From assembly GCA_029861085.1 (NCBI GenBank), contig JAOUAE010000002.1, forward strand, positions 1 to 28,843: a DNA stretch of 28,843 nt, read 5' to 3'. Below, one piece after another: positions 6,516 to 14,588 of the stretch. The DNA comes from Candidatus Nitrosopumilus sp. GTDB taxonomy: Archaea; Thermoproteota; Nitrososphaeria; Nitrososphaerales; Nitrosopumilaceae. The notes under the pieces were generated by a model, which was not told where the DNA came from, made no database searches, and saw only the letters and a list, made by a program, of their open reading frames with translations. Each line of letters opens with the position of its first letter. The stretch's first letter is position 1. Both the position numbers and the translations under genes were made by a program.

Positions 6516-6550
6516 GGTGTAGTTTTAAGATAGAAGAAAACAAATACACC
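6516..6550. promoter_or_regulatory. Inverted repeat around the probable threonine deaminase promoter
   Basis: GGTGTA (6516-6521) and TACACC (6545-6550) are reverse complements 23 bases apart. They enclose the TATA-like TTTTAAGA at 6523-6530, about 45 bases before the ATG at 6572, predicting a short leader. The repeat could be an operator or a leader hairpin; arms are short. Confidence 0.35.
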
Positions 6551-6571
6551 AAATCAATAGCATCATTTCCC

Positions 6572-7780
6572 ATGAGCCCTACATATGATGAAATAGTAAA
6601 GGCAAATTCATTGCGAGGAAAAGAAATAAAAAAAACACCTCTCATACATTCACCAACGTTTAGTGAACTAACAGGCTCGGATGTTTATCTAAAGGCAGAA
6701 TTTCAACAAAAGACAGGTTCATTTAAAATTCGCGGAGCTTATTATAAAATTCAATCACTATCAGATAAAGAAAAAAAACAAGGAGTGGTTGCAGCATCTG
6801 CAGGTAATCATGCACAAGGAGTTGCATTTGCATCATCATTAGAAAAAATTCAGTGTACCATAGTAATGCCAAAAAATGCATCACCCGCAAAAGTTGCAGC
6901 TACAAGAGGCTATGGTGCAAAAGTAATTTTAGAGGGCGTTAACTATGATGAGTCATCTTCAAAAGCAAAAGCAATAGCAAAAGAAACCGGGGCTACTATG
7001 ATACATGCTTTTGATGATCCTCAAATAATTGCAGCCCAAGGAGTGATTGGAATTGAAATTTTAGAGGACTTGCCAGACGTTGATGAAATTTATCTCCCAA
7101 TAGGTGGAGGGGGATTAGCTGCTGGAACCTTGATTGCAATTAAGGAAAAAAATCCTCAAGTCAAGGTTATTGGAGTTCAATCAAAATCATTTCCATCTAT
7201 GCATGATTCAATAAAACAAGGATCCCCTACTGCAAGTGGAGGAGGTAGAACCATTGCAGACGGTATTTCAGTAAAAATTCCTGGACAATTGACATTTACA
7301 GTGATCAAAGAACTCATAGATGAAATTGTTCTAGTTGATGATGTGGAAATTACAAAGGCAATGTTTTTGCTAATGGAGAGGATGAAGTTCGTAGTAGAAC
7401 CTGCGGGTGCAGTAAGTTTGGCCTATTTGATATCTAAAAAACCAGCTATTGGAAAGAAGGTTGTACTAATTTTAGCCGGAGGAAATGTGGACATGTATCT
7501 TTTAGGACAGATAGTGGACAAAGGTCTTGCAGCAATGGGCCGTTTGTTAAAATTATCCATTTTACTACCCGACAGACCCGGAGCATTCAAAGAAATTGTT
7601 GATGAAATTACATTAGCCAATGCAAACATTGTAGAGGTGGTTCATGACAGACTAAGCTCTCAAATCAATGCGGGTTCTGCAGGAGTGACGTTAAGTCTGG
7701 AAACCCAGGGAAAAGAACAAGCTGAATTACTAATAGAATCATTAAAGGAAAAAAATATTCAGTTTACTTTATTGACTTAA
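6572..7780 (+). CDS. Threonine ammonia-lyase (threonine deaminase) with ACT domain
   Basis: A 402-residue PLP enzyme converting L-threonine to 2-oxobutanoate and ammonia, the first step to isoleucine. The PLP lysine is K52 in KTGSFKIRGAYYKI; the phosphate-binding loop is IGGGGLAAGT near 177; AASAGNHAQGVAFA is the substrate/cofactor Asn loop. Residues from about 325 form one ACT domain (LSILLPDRPGAFKEIVDEI), so the protein is the short one-ACT type of about 400 residues rather than the 500-residue IlvA with two ACT-like repeats. The ACT domain suggests allosteric control by an amino acid. Operator-like palindromes lie upstream. Its end is one base from the end of the convergent purE. Annotated homologues are called ilvA or tdcB. 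Confidence 0.95.
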   Translation: MSPTYDEIVKANSLRGKEIKKTPLIHSPTFSELTGSDVYLKAEFQQKTGSFKIRGAYYKIQSLSDKEKKQGVVAASAGNHAQGVAFASSLEKIQCTIVMPKNASPAKVAATRGYGAKVILEGVNYDESSSKAKAIAKETGATMIHAFDDPQIIAAQGVIGIEILEDLPDVDEIYLPIGGGGLAAGTLIAIKEKNPQVKVIGVQSKSFPSMHDSIKQGSPTASGGGRTIADGISVKIPGQLTFTVIKELIDEIVLVDDVEITKAMFLLMERMKFVVEPAGAVSLAYLISKKPAIGKKVVLILAGGNVDMYLLGQIVDKGLAAMGRLLKLSILLPDRPGAFKEIVDEITLANANIVEVVHDRLSSQINAGSAGVTLSLETQGKEQAELLIESLKEKNIQFTLLT

Positions 7781-7781
7781 T

Positions 7782-8357
7782 TTACTTGAATTTTTTTTTA
7801 ACAAATTTTGAAAGTCCTTCTTTTTTTAATTGTTCAGATTCCTTCATAACTGAATTATGTTGGTCGGATTTGTGTTGTTTTAATTTCTTTTTTAAATCTG
7901 GGAACTCGTTTGCAAGTATTTTCATGGCATAAATTCCAGCATTCCCTGCCTTGTTAACTCCTACAGATACAACAGGGGAACCGGACGGCATTTCAGTGAT
8001 TGATAGTAATGAATCTAATCCGCCAAATGCGGAAAATTTTGTGGTGTCTGATTTTTTTTGATGTTTAACGTTGTAAACTAATATTGGCACTCCAATAACA
8101 GGAATTATTGTATGAGATGCAATCATTCCAGGTAAATGTGCAGCTCCTCCAGCTCCTGCAATGATTACTTTGAGTCCTGTTTCTTCAGCATGTTTAGCAT
8201 ATTCCGCCAATCGGGCAGGCGTTCTATGTGCTGATACAATCTGATCTTCATGTTTAATTTTATACTCATCTAATATTTCTGAAGCTCCATGCATAATTCT
8301 ACTATCTGAACTGGATCCCATGATGATTCCAACTAGCGGTTTATTAGAATATGTCAT
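7782..8357 (-). CDS. purE: 5-(carboxyamino)imidazole ribonucleotide mutase (PurE, class I)
   Basis: A 191-residue PurE. It carries the substrate loop GIIMGSSSDS (residues 10-19), the catalytic His H44 in VSAHRTP and the glycine-rich AGAGGAAHLPGM. It converts N5-carboxyaminoimidazole ribonucleotide to 4-carboxyaminoimidazole ribonucleotide in purine synthesis. The adjacent purK, divergently transcribed across a 106-base gap, supports the class I (mutase) reading. The last 35 residues are a Lys-rich extension (LKKKLKQHKSDQ ... KKFK), longer than in most bacterial PurE proteins of about 160-170 residues. It is convergent with threonine deaminase with one base between the ends. Confidence 0.96.
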   Translation of the reverse strand: MTYSNKPLVGIIMGSSSDSRIMHGASEILDEYKIKHEDQIVSAHRTPARLAEYAKHAEETGLKVIIAGAGGAAHLPGMIASHTIIPVIGVPILVYNVKHQKKSDTTKFSAFGGLDSLLSITEMPSGSPVVSVGVNKAGNAGIYAMKILANEFPDLKKKLKQHKSDQHNSVMKESEQLKKEGLSKFVKKKFK

Positions 8358-8463
8358 AATAGTAGGAAAAACTAGCGAGTAATTAACAATTCTATTAAAA
8401 AAATTCCTATTTATGATTTAGATTAGCATTAGATATTTTTAATCCAAAACCCTTAATTTTATA

Positions 8464-9609
8464 ATGTCAAAGATTTTGGGAATTATAGGCGGCGGACAAT
8501 TAGGAATGATGATTGCCGAAGCTGCAAAAAAAATGCCTGATGAAATTTCTGAAATAATAGTATTAGATCCTACTGAAAACTGTCCCGCAGCCCAGGCTGG
8601 AGCCACACAAATTATTGCAGATTTTAAGGATAAAGATGCAATTATCGAACTTGCAAATAAATCAGACATAATTACCTATGAAATTGAATCTGGAGATAGT
8701 GATATATTAAAATCAGTTCAAGATAAAGCTGAAATCAACCCTTCTCCTGAAACATTAAAAATTATTCAAGATAAATTTTTACAAAAATCATTTTTACGAG
8801 AAAATAAAATTCCTGTTCCGGAATTTATTGAAATAAAAAATATCGAAGATGTTAAAGAAGGAGTTAAAAAATTTGGCTTTCCTGCCATGCTGAAAGCACG
8901 GAGAGATGCATATGATGGTAGAGGAAATTTTAAAATAAATTCGGAGAATGAAATTCAAACTGCATATGATTATTTTAAAGGACAACCTCTTCTTTTAGAG
9001 AAATTCGTACCATTTGTCATGGAAGTTTCAGTTATTGCATCAAGAAATACGAAGGGTCAAATCAAAACATATCCCTTAGTTGAAAACATTCATCAAGAAA
9101 ACATTCTGCGAGAAACTATTGCACCTGCCCGAGTTTCTGAGGACATATCAAAAAAAGCTGAAGACATAGCAGAGAAAACAATGTCTGTGTTAAAAGGTGC
9201 AGGGATTTTTGGAATAGAGATGTTTGTAACTAAAAATGAAGATGTAGTTATTAATGAAATAGCACCAAGGGTCCACAATTCAGGTCACCATACATTACAA
9301 TCAAGTGAAACATCTCAATTTGAACAACATTTAAGAGCAATTCTGGGATTAGAATTAGGCAGTACAGAATTAATTCATAATTCAATAATGTACAATATTT
9401 TGGGAGACAGTAGTTTTACAGGAGATTACTTGCCTCTGAACATTTCTGAGTCAGGGGTATTTTTGAAAATGTACGGTAAAAAAATTTCCAAACCTTCACG
9501 AAAATTAGGACATATCAATATTATCGGAATGAATAATGAATCAATAGATCAATTATTAGAGAAATTACAATCAATAAAACCTAAAATAGTTACCAAGCCA
9601 GCTGATTAG
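8464..9609 (+). CDS. purK: 5-(carboxyamino)imidazole ribonucleotide synthase (PurK)
   Basis: A 381-residue ATP-grasp enzyme that makes N5-CAIR from AIR, ATP and bicarbonate, feeding PurE. The N-terminal GIIGGGQLGMMIAEAA is the PurK signature; IITYEIES is the usual AIR-side motif. ATP-grasp elements follow: FPAMLKARRDAYDGRGN (about residues 139-156), LLEKFVPFVMEVSVI and the metal-binding ENEIAPRVHNSGHHT-like stretch near 267-280 (here INEIAPRVHNSGHH). Length is normal. A TATA-like GATATTTTTAA near 8431-8441 precedes the ATG by about 27 bases. Divergent from purE, so the two may share control. Confidence 0.96.
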   Translation: MSKILGIIGGGQLGMMIAEAAKKMPDEISEIIVLDPTENCPAAQAGATQIIADFKDKDAIIELANKSDIITYEIESGDSDILKSVQDKAEINPSPETLKIIQDKFLQKSFLRENKIPVPEFIEIKNIEDVKEGVKKFGFPAMLKARRDAYDGRGNFKINSENEIQTAYDYFKGQPLLLEKFVPFVMEVSVIASRNTKGQIKTYPLVENIHQENILRETIAPARVSEDISKKAEDIAEKTMSVLKGAGIFGIEMFVTKNEDVVINEIAPRVHNSGHHTLQSSETSQFEQHLRAILGLELGSTELIHNSIMYNILGDSSFTGDYLPLNISESGVFLKMYGKKISKPSRKLGHINIIGMNNESIDQLLEKLQSIKPKIVTKPAD

Positions 9610-9639
9610 ATTTATTAGTTGATAAAAACAAAAGTGTTC

Positions 9640-10029
9640 ATGGCTTTAACCCCCGCATTAATCATTACAGGTATAGCAATTGCATTATTGGTAGTGTATG
9701 GTATGGATGTAGTTGTAGGTTATAGTACTGATAGTGGAGAAGGATTCATTCCATTTGATCATCAAACTAGAGGTATGGGATTAGGACTTCCTGCATTAAT
9801 TTTACCGATTATAGCATTTTTCATCTCTAGAAAAGAATCATCAAAAGGTCTGGGAATTATGATAATTGTTGCAGGTATTTTGATCATTATAGGAGGTGCA
9901 GTTGTTATTGGAAATGCAGAAGCTATGGAAGATGCATCTGGAAGAAGCGTACTCGCAGAAATAATCCCACTGATTATTGCAGGATTAGTACAGATTGGGT
10001 TAGGAATACTAAAAATTAGAAAATCTTAA
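9640..10029 (+). CDS. Small integral membrane protein, four transmembrane segments
   Basis: A 129-residue membrane protein with four hydrophobic segments: about 2-22 (LTPALIITGIAIALLVVYG), 48-66 (GLGLPALILPIIAFFIS), 75-96 (LGIMIIVAGILIIIGGAVV) and 107-127. Charged loops are short. I prefer ATG 9640, since TTTATTAG at 9610-9617 sits about 27 bases before it; an in-frame TTG at 9619 would add seven residues (MIKTKVF). No catalytic or transport motif is recognised. It follows purK by 30 bases (ATG 9640) and precedes a tiny zinc protein by ten bases. Function unknown. Confidence 0.75.
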   Translation: MALTPALIITGIAIALLVVYGMDVVVGYSTDSGEGFIPFDHQTRGMGLGLPALILPIIAFFISRKESSKGLGIMIIVAGILIIIGGAVVIGNAEAMEDASGRSVLAEIIPLIIAGLVQIGLGILKIRKS

Positions 10030-10039
10030 TTGATTGAAG

Positions 10040-10165
10040 ATGCCAACTTGTGCAAAATGTGAAAACGATGTGAATAAAGTTTATGATTGTGATCATACGG
10101 ATTTTGAAGAATATTGTGTAGAATGTTATACGGAGCTACATTACTATTTGACGGAGAGTAAATAA
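10040..10165 (+). CDS. Tiny zinc-ribbon protein (41 aa)
   Basis: A 41-residue frame with CAKCENDVNKVYDCDHTDFEE and CVECYTEL: two CxxC knuckles plus an extra Cys-x-His, a complete zinc-binding set. The rest is acidic and aromatic (LHYYLTE). It lies 10 bases after the membrane-protein gene and 4 bases before the next gene, all on one strand, suggesting a small operon. The motif completeness and spacing support a real gene; function unknown. Confidence 0.72.
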   Translation: MPTCAKCENDVNKVYDCDHTDFEEYCVECYTELHYYLTESK

Positions 10166-10169
10166 TTTT

Positions 10170-10418
10170 ATGTTGACAGATAAAGATATTGCAATTTACG
10201 CACTAGGAAAAACTGAAGGAGTTCATTCCATAGCTGAAACATTGGGAAAAGGTTTAGATGATGAAAAATACATTGAATCTTGGAATAAAACCATGAAATT
10301 ATTGGGCATTGAGATGCCATTAAAAGATCTTGAAAAGATCTATAATGAATTTTCAAGAAAGATGGAAGAACTAGTAAATTCTGAAAACATAAAACCTGAA
10401 AAATCTACAACTAGCTAG
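10170..10418 (+). CDS. Hypothetical 82-aa helical protein
   Basis: An 82-residue soluble protein starting MLTDKDIAIYALGKTEG, mostly helical and acidic, ending in a polar Pro/Lys/Thr tail (IKPEKSTTS). The stretch IEMPLKDLEKIYNEFSRKMEELV looks like an amphipathic helix for self-association. Its stop codon is immediately followed by the ATG of the nucleotidyltransferase gene (no gap), so the two are probably translationally coupled. Unknown function; a regulatory or accessory role for the nucleotidyltransferase is possible but unproven. Confidence 0.72.
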   Translation: MLTDKDIAIYALGKTEGVHSIAETLGKGLDDEKYIESWNKTMKLLGIEMPLKDLEKIYNEFSRKMEELVNSENIKPEKSTTS

Positions 10419-11087
10419 ATGAAGGCAATTATTTTAGCAGGTGGCAGAGGCAAGAGATTAAGACCGATCACCGATTATGTACCAAAACCCCTAGTTCCAA
10501 TAAAGAACATACCAATCATTGAATGGCAAATAAAATATCTAAAAAAATTTGGAATAGATGAAGTAATTATCTGTACCGGATACAAACAAGAAATGATTGA
10601 AAATCACTTGAATATGAAAGATATCGGAATTAAAATTAAATTCTCCATTGAAAAGTTACCATTAGGTACTGGAGGTGCAATTAAAAAAGCAGGTAAGATG
10701 ATCAAAGACAAATCTTTTTTTGTGATAAATGGAGATACAATAACAAATATTGATTTGAAAAAACTTGCAACAAAGAAAAATGTAATTGCCGCAATTGAAC
10801 TAAGAACAAAATACGGCATTTTAGAAACAGATAATGATAAAATAATAAATTTTAAAGAGAAAAAAGAGATTTCAGATACATGGATGAATGCGGGAATTTA
10901 TCATCTAGAACAAGACGTTTTAAAAGAACTTCCAAACAAAGGAGATATTGAAAAAACAGTATTTCCAGATTATGCAAAAAAAGGAATACTGAATATATCA
11001 AAATTCAAAAATGCAAAATGGTATTCTGTAGATTCATTTAAAGACATGGAAGAATGTGCATTGGAAGTAGAGAAAATAATAAAATAA
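10419..11087 (+). CDS. Sugar-phosphate nucleotidyltransferase (NTP_transferase family)
   Basis: A 222-residue enzyme with only the Rossmann-type catalytic domain. The nucleotide loop is LAGGRGKRLRPITDY (6-20), KPLVPIKNIPIIEW contains the conserved catalytic Lys (K23), LGTGGAIKKAG contacts the base, and NGDTIT holds the metal Asp D106. It would join a nucleoside triphosphate and a sugar 1-phosphate to make a nucleotide sugar for glycan or S-layer glycosylation. It lacks the left-handed beta-helix of GlmU and of longer GDP-mannose pyrophosphorylases, resembling the compact heptose/MurNAc-phosphate type. The sugar and nucleotide cannot be decided. Start abuts the preceding stop. Confidence 0.9.
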   Translation: MKAIILAGGRGKRLRPITDYVPKPLVPIKNIPIIEWQIKYLKKFGIDEVIICTGYKQEMIENHLNMKDIGIKIKFSIEKLPLGTGGAIKKAGKMIKDKSFFVINGDTITNIDLKKLATKKNVIAAIELRTKYGILETDNDKIINFKEKKEISDTWMNAGIYHLEQDVLKELPNKGDIEKTVFPDYAKKGILNISKFKNAKWYSVDSFKDMEECALEVEKIIK

Positions 11088-11098
11088 AACTTGAAATT

Positions 11099-11245
11099 TT
11101 ATGTGCCAGTTCTGTGCAATGTAACCATACAATATGCCATTTCTTCAACAAAGGGTTCATCTTTACTAATAGAAGCATATTTTGTTGCATTGTCCCAAAA
11201 TGTTGGTTTTTCAACATGTTTTTCTGAAAATTTACCTTGACTCAT
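11099..11245 (-). CDS. Hypothetical 48-aa protein
   Basis: A 48-residue frame starting MSQGKFSEKHVEKPTFW on the minus strand, with DNATKYASISKDEPFVEEM and the end YCMVTLHRTGT. Its balanced composition, with Trp, Tyr, Phe and His, is unlike a random AT-rich frame, and it fills the space between two plus-strand genes, ending 12 bases after the nucleotidyltransferase stop. One Cys, no zinc motif. Function unknown. Confidence 0.6.
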   Translation of the reverse strand: MSQGKFSEKHVEKPTFWDNATKYASISKDEPFVEEMAYCMVTLHRTGT

Positions 11246-11345
11246 GATTGCAATTATGATCTGATCTCATAATCTTCAGCCTCAATCAAAATTAACCTAT
11301 TGCTAAAACAGATACACTAGAATATCGATATGATGTACTATTTTC

Positions 11346-12311
11346 ATGCGTATTGCATGTAGTTTAGGCTCACTTCTTTCAATAGATGAAGTATTACAAT
11401 GCTCAGAAATAATATCCAAAACCAATACTGATACAATATGGGTGCCAGAAACTTGGGGAATGGAAAATTTTTCCATGCTAGGTGCAGTTTCAACAAAAAC
11501 CACCAATCAAAAAATAGGCTCATCAATAATTAACATTTTTTCTAGAAGTCCATCAACCATTGCAATGGGGGCCATCACTGTAGATTCACTATCAAATGGC
11601 AGACTAGTTCTCGGACTTGGAACCAGTAGTTTGCCAATAGTAGAATCATTTCATGGATCTTCATTTGAAAAGCCACTGCAAAGAATGAAAGAATATGTGG
11701 AAATAATTCGCCTTGTAACATCTGGAAAAAAAGTGAATTATGATGGAGATATTTTCAAATTAAGTAATTTCACATTGCTAATTAAACCATTAAGAAATGA
11801 AATTCCCATTTATCTTGCTGCAATAAATCAGAAAATGGTTGATTTAGCATGGAATATTGGAAATGGTGTAATTTTTTATCTTAGACCATTAAATGAAATG
11901 AAACAAACAATATCCAAAATGCAATCAAAGAAAAAGATAGATGTTACATGTCAATTAATCACATGTGTTTCAGAAAATTCTGAGGAGGCAATTGAACGTG
12001 CAAAGAAAACAGTGGCGTTTTATATTTCTGTAGGGGATATTTACAGAAAGTTTTTGGCAAAAAATGGTTTTGAAAATGAAACATCTGATATTTTTGAAGA
12101 GTTTAAAAGATCAGGATTTAAATCAAATCATGAATTGGTGTCAGATTCAATGCTTAATTCTCTTGCAATTTCAGGCACACCCGATGAATGTAAACGACAA
12201 CTGACAAGTTTTGTTAATGCAGGAATTGATCAACCAATTTTACAATTTAATCCAATAGGGGATACAATGGATTCATTTAGATTATTTGAGAAAACATTTT
12301 TGGATGAGTAA
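11346..12311 (+). CDS. Luciferase-like monooxygenase family (LLM) oxidoreductase, probably F420- or flavin-dependent
   Basis: A 321-residue TIM-barrel protein of the luciferase-like/F420-dependent reductase superfamily. Supporting stretches are TDTIWVPETWGMENF (strand-2 region), ITVDSLSNGRLVLGLGTSS (typical of N5,N10-methylene-tetrahydromethanopterin reductase-like proteins), ERMKEYV-like QRMKEYVEIIRLV and the C-terminal SGTPDECKRQLTSFVNAGIDQPIL. Ammonia-oxidising archaea make F420, so this cofactor is plausible. It is followed after one base by the thiolase gene and then the DUF35 gene, a coupled operon that suggests an acyl-CoA substrate or product. The reaction itself is not determinable; hydride transfer to an acyl-CoA or aldehyde intermediate is an inference. 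Confidence 0.85.
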   Translation: MRIACSLGSLLSIDEVLQCSEIISKTNTDTIWVPETWGMENFSMLGAVSTKTTNQKIGSSIINIFSRSPSTIAMGAITVDSLSNGRLVLGLGTSSLPIVESFHGSSFEKPLQRMKEYVEIIRLVTSGKKVNYDGDIFKLSNFTLLIKPLRNEIPIYLAAINQKMVDLAWNIGNGVIFYLRPLNEMKQTISKMQSKKKIDVTCQLITCVSENSEEAIERAKKTVAFYISVGDIYRKFLAKNGFENETSDIFEEFKRSGFKSNHELVSDSMLNSLAISGTPDECKRQLTSFVNAGIDQPILQFNPIGDTMDSFRLFEKTFLDE

Positions 12312-12312
12312 T

Positions 12313-13422
12313 ATGAACAAAGTAGGAATTGCAGGGCATGGCATTACACCTTTTACTAAAGAAGATCAAAAAATTGAATTTGTTTTATCGGATTCGGCAA
12401 AGGAACTTTTTAGAAATAATTCCCAAATTAATCGGGATGAGATTGATGGTGTACTAGTATCCACAAATAACAATTCAAAATATCTGTCTCCAATTCTCTC
12501 AGAAATGACAGGAATTCAGCCAAAAATCTCTCATAGCATAGAGAGTTTATGTAATTCAGGTACAAATTCCATCGTATCCGCATATTCCTACATTATATCT
12601 GGCCTTGCAGATATGGTTCTGGTTACAGGAGCTGAAAGATATGATAGTCCTGGGCAAATATTGGAATGGGATAACTCTCGTGGTGAATACAAACATCCAA
12701 TTTTTTGGGCTTCAATATTTACCAAATCCTATAAACGAGAATTTTCAATTTCAGATGAGCAGTTAGCAGTTGTTTCTGTGAAAAATCACAAACAAGCAAA
12801 AGAGAATCCAAATGCATTTTCTAACAAAACATACACAGTTGAAGACGTCATTAATTCTAAAAAGATTACAGAGGATCTTAGATTATTAGATTGTTCAAGG
12901 CCATGCACTGGAAGCGCATCGATAATCTTGGCATCTGAAGAAAAGACAAAACAACTGACTGACAAACCAATATGGATCACAGGAATTGGTCAAAAAACCA
13001 CCTCGGCAAGTTTTACTAAAAACAGTTCATTTAGTCATATGGAATCTACCAAACTAGCAAGTCAAACTGCACTAAAAATGGCAAATAAAAATTCTAAAGA
13101 TATCGATGTAGCGGAAATACATGATGCATTTTCTGTTTGTGAACCAATGGCATTAGAATCAATGGGATTTGCAATAGAAGGACATGGGATGGATATGATA
13201 GACGAATTGCACAATACAAATAATTTTAAAATCAACCCTCGAGGAGGACTAATTGGTTCTGGACACCCATTAGGTGCAACCGGAATCGCACAAACAATAG
13301 AGATCACACAACAACTTCAGTCAGACGCAGGTAAAAGACAAGTAGATAATCCCAATGTGGGACTAGTTCACAACATGTCAGCTGCTGCTACATCATCAAC
13401 TGTGCTGGTTTTAGAGACATGA
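12313..13422 (+). CDS. Archaeal thiolase (acetyl-CoA acetyltransferase-like)
   Basis: A 369-residue thiolase-fold protein of the archaeal/SCP-x type. Active-site positions: nucleophile C80 (SLCNSGTNS), H270 in AEIHDAFS, and H318 in SGHPLGATG. The usual final CxGGG motif is replaced by VHNMSAAAT near 352-360; archaeal thiolases usually have HN followed by GG there, so the second catalytic element is unusual. It would condense or cleave acyl-CoAs. ATG 12313 lies one base after the LLM stop; the frame is open upstream inside the LLM gene (12286), but that overlap is less likely. The stop overlaps the DUF35 start (ATGA), as in archaeal thiolase/DUF35 complexes. HMG-CoA synthase is not in this operon but lies at 22576. 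Confidence 0.9.
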   Translation: MNKVGIAGHGITPFTKEDQKIEFVLSDSAKELFRNNSQINRDEIDGVLVSTNNNSKYLSPILSEMTGIQPKISHSIESLCNSGTNSIVSAYSYIISGLADMVLVTGAERYDSPGQILEWDNSRGEYKHPIFWASIFTKSYKREFSISDEQLAVVSVKNHKQAKENPNAFSNKTYTVEDVINSKKITEDLRLLDCSRPCTGSASIILASEEKTKQLTDKPIWITGIGQKTTSASFTKNSSFSHMESTKLASQTALKMANKNSKDIDVAEIHDAFSVCEPMALESMGFAIEGHGMDMIDELHNTNNFKINPRGGLIGSGHPLGATGIAQTIEITQQLQSDAGKRQVDNPNVGLVHNMSAAATSSTVLVLET

Positions 13423-13727
13423 ATTTTGAATCAAAATTAAATGATGGGGAATTTTGCATTCCCCAATGTACTGAATGTAAAAAAATTGTATGGCCTCCTG
13501 CAGAATTTTGTAATCATTGTTTTGGAAATGTTTCACTAAAAGACGGCCCTTTTGTAGGTAAAATCTTAGAATTTTCACGACATAATCAACAAGATTTCTG
13601 TTTGGTGGAATTTGAGAATATAATTAGAATAATGGCAAAAATATCACAGAGACCAGAAATAGGACAAATAGTAAAAATATCAAAATGTGGAATTGTGAAT
13701 GGAAGTTATTTTTTTGAAGTTATTTGA
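13419..13727 (+). CDS. DUF35 (rubredoxin-like zinc ribbon plus OB-fold) acyl-CoA-binding protein
   Basis: A 102-residue DUF35 protein. The N-terminal zinc ribbon has C17, C20, C31 and C34 (CTECKKIVWPPAEFCNHC), with the characteristic IVWPP between knuckles; the OB-fold follows (VGKILEFSRHNQ ... LVEFENIIRIMAKIS ... GQIVKISKC). In archaea this protein bridges thiolase and HMG-CoA synthase and holds the shared CoA-binding site. Here it is coupled to the thiolase by a 4-bp ATGA overlap, and the OB-fold is shorter than usual (about 130 residues in many homologues). It ends 8 bp inside the convergent methyltransferase-like gene. Confidence 0.9.
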   Translation: MNFESKLNDGEFCIPQCTECKKIVWPPAEFCNHCFGNVSLKDGPFVGKILEFSRHNQQDFCLVEFENIIRIMAKISQRPEIGQIVKISKCGIVNGSYFFEVI

Positions 13728-14547
13728 ATTCAGTATAGATGTACGGGGTTTCTGTTTTTTGATCAAATGTCCAAATTGTTGGTAATGATACAGTGTCAAT
13801 TACATTCAAACCGTGTTTTTCAATAAGTGAACTCCAACCACCATTTTCTAAATTGCCTGATAATTGTCGCTTAGTATGAGTTCCGGCAAACACGATTGCC
13901 GCATTCTTTTTTATATTTGAAATGGAATTTATTTTATCAATGACACTTGTAGCTAATACATCCCCCCCCATTTGAGCAAGACCACCAATGAAAAAGACAG
14001 GTCGTTTTAAACTTAATGTAGAATAATCAAATTCTAACGCGTCTCCACATGTTGGATTAAAGTTTTGATTTGTATCTGAAGTAATTGTTTTTTGTAATTC
14101 TACTAACACATCATCGATTTCAATACTATGTGAAATTAATTCTAACAATTTACCACAAAATGCAATTCGTCCATCGCCGGAACCAATATCCACTAATTCT
14201 AAATATCCAAATTGTTTTGCAATACTTGCCAATACATAAGCTGACATAATCCAGGTTGGGTAAAACGGCTGACAGCTTGAACCATGTTTGATACTGTTTA
14301 GCCAATACTCGTTAATGTCACCTTCATAAACAGTACATAAAGTTCCAGTAAATTTTTTCTCATACGAATTAAAGTATATTGGATTTTTTTTAGCAAAATC
14401 ATGAAGTAGTTGCAAATGTTTGGCATTCAAAGGGAATTGTTCTGAAACTAACGATGGAATTACCTCCTGAATATGTGCATTACCCGAGTAATTTTTTGCA
14501 AAATCTTGCTTTACAAGAACCAAATTTCTTACAAGATCATCAAGCAT
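13720..14547 (-). CDS. Class I SAM-dependent methyltransferase-like protein
   Basis: A 275-residue protein. The core has the SAM-binding glycine loop LVDIGSGDGRIAF (about 118-130), then SIEIDDVLVELQ with an acidic residue (E143) at the end of strand 2, and CGDALEFDYS as motif III-like. The N-terminal 110 residues are a helical cap with an aromatic segment (QPFYPTWIMSAYVLA). Substrate unknown; RNA, protein or small molecule are all possible, and catalytic activity has not been shown. The C-terminus overlaps the DUF35 gene by 8 bp in convergent orientation. The start has a TATA-like element on the minus strand near 14570-14577. Confidence 0.75.
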   Translation of the reverse strand: MLDDLVRNLVLVKQDFAKNYSGNAHIQEVIPSLVSEQFPLNAKHLQLLHDFAKKNPIYFNSYEKKFTGTLCTVYEGDINEYWLNSIKHGSSCQPFYPTWIMSAYVLASIAKQFGYLELVDIGSGDGRIAFCGKLLELISHSIEIDDVLVELQKTITSDTNQNFNPTCGDALEFDYSTLSLKRPVFFIGGLAQMGGDVLATSVIDKINSISNIKKNAAIVFAGTHTKRQLSGNLENGGWSSLIEKHGLNVIDTVSLPTIWTFDQKTETPYIYTEFK

Positions 14548-14588
14548 AATTTCTATAAATTTGAGGGGTTTGATAAACTCATTGTAAA

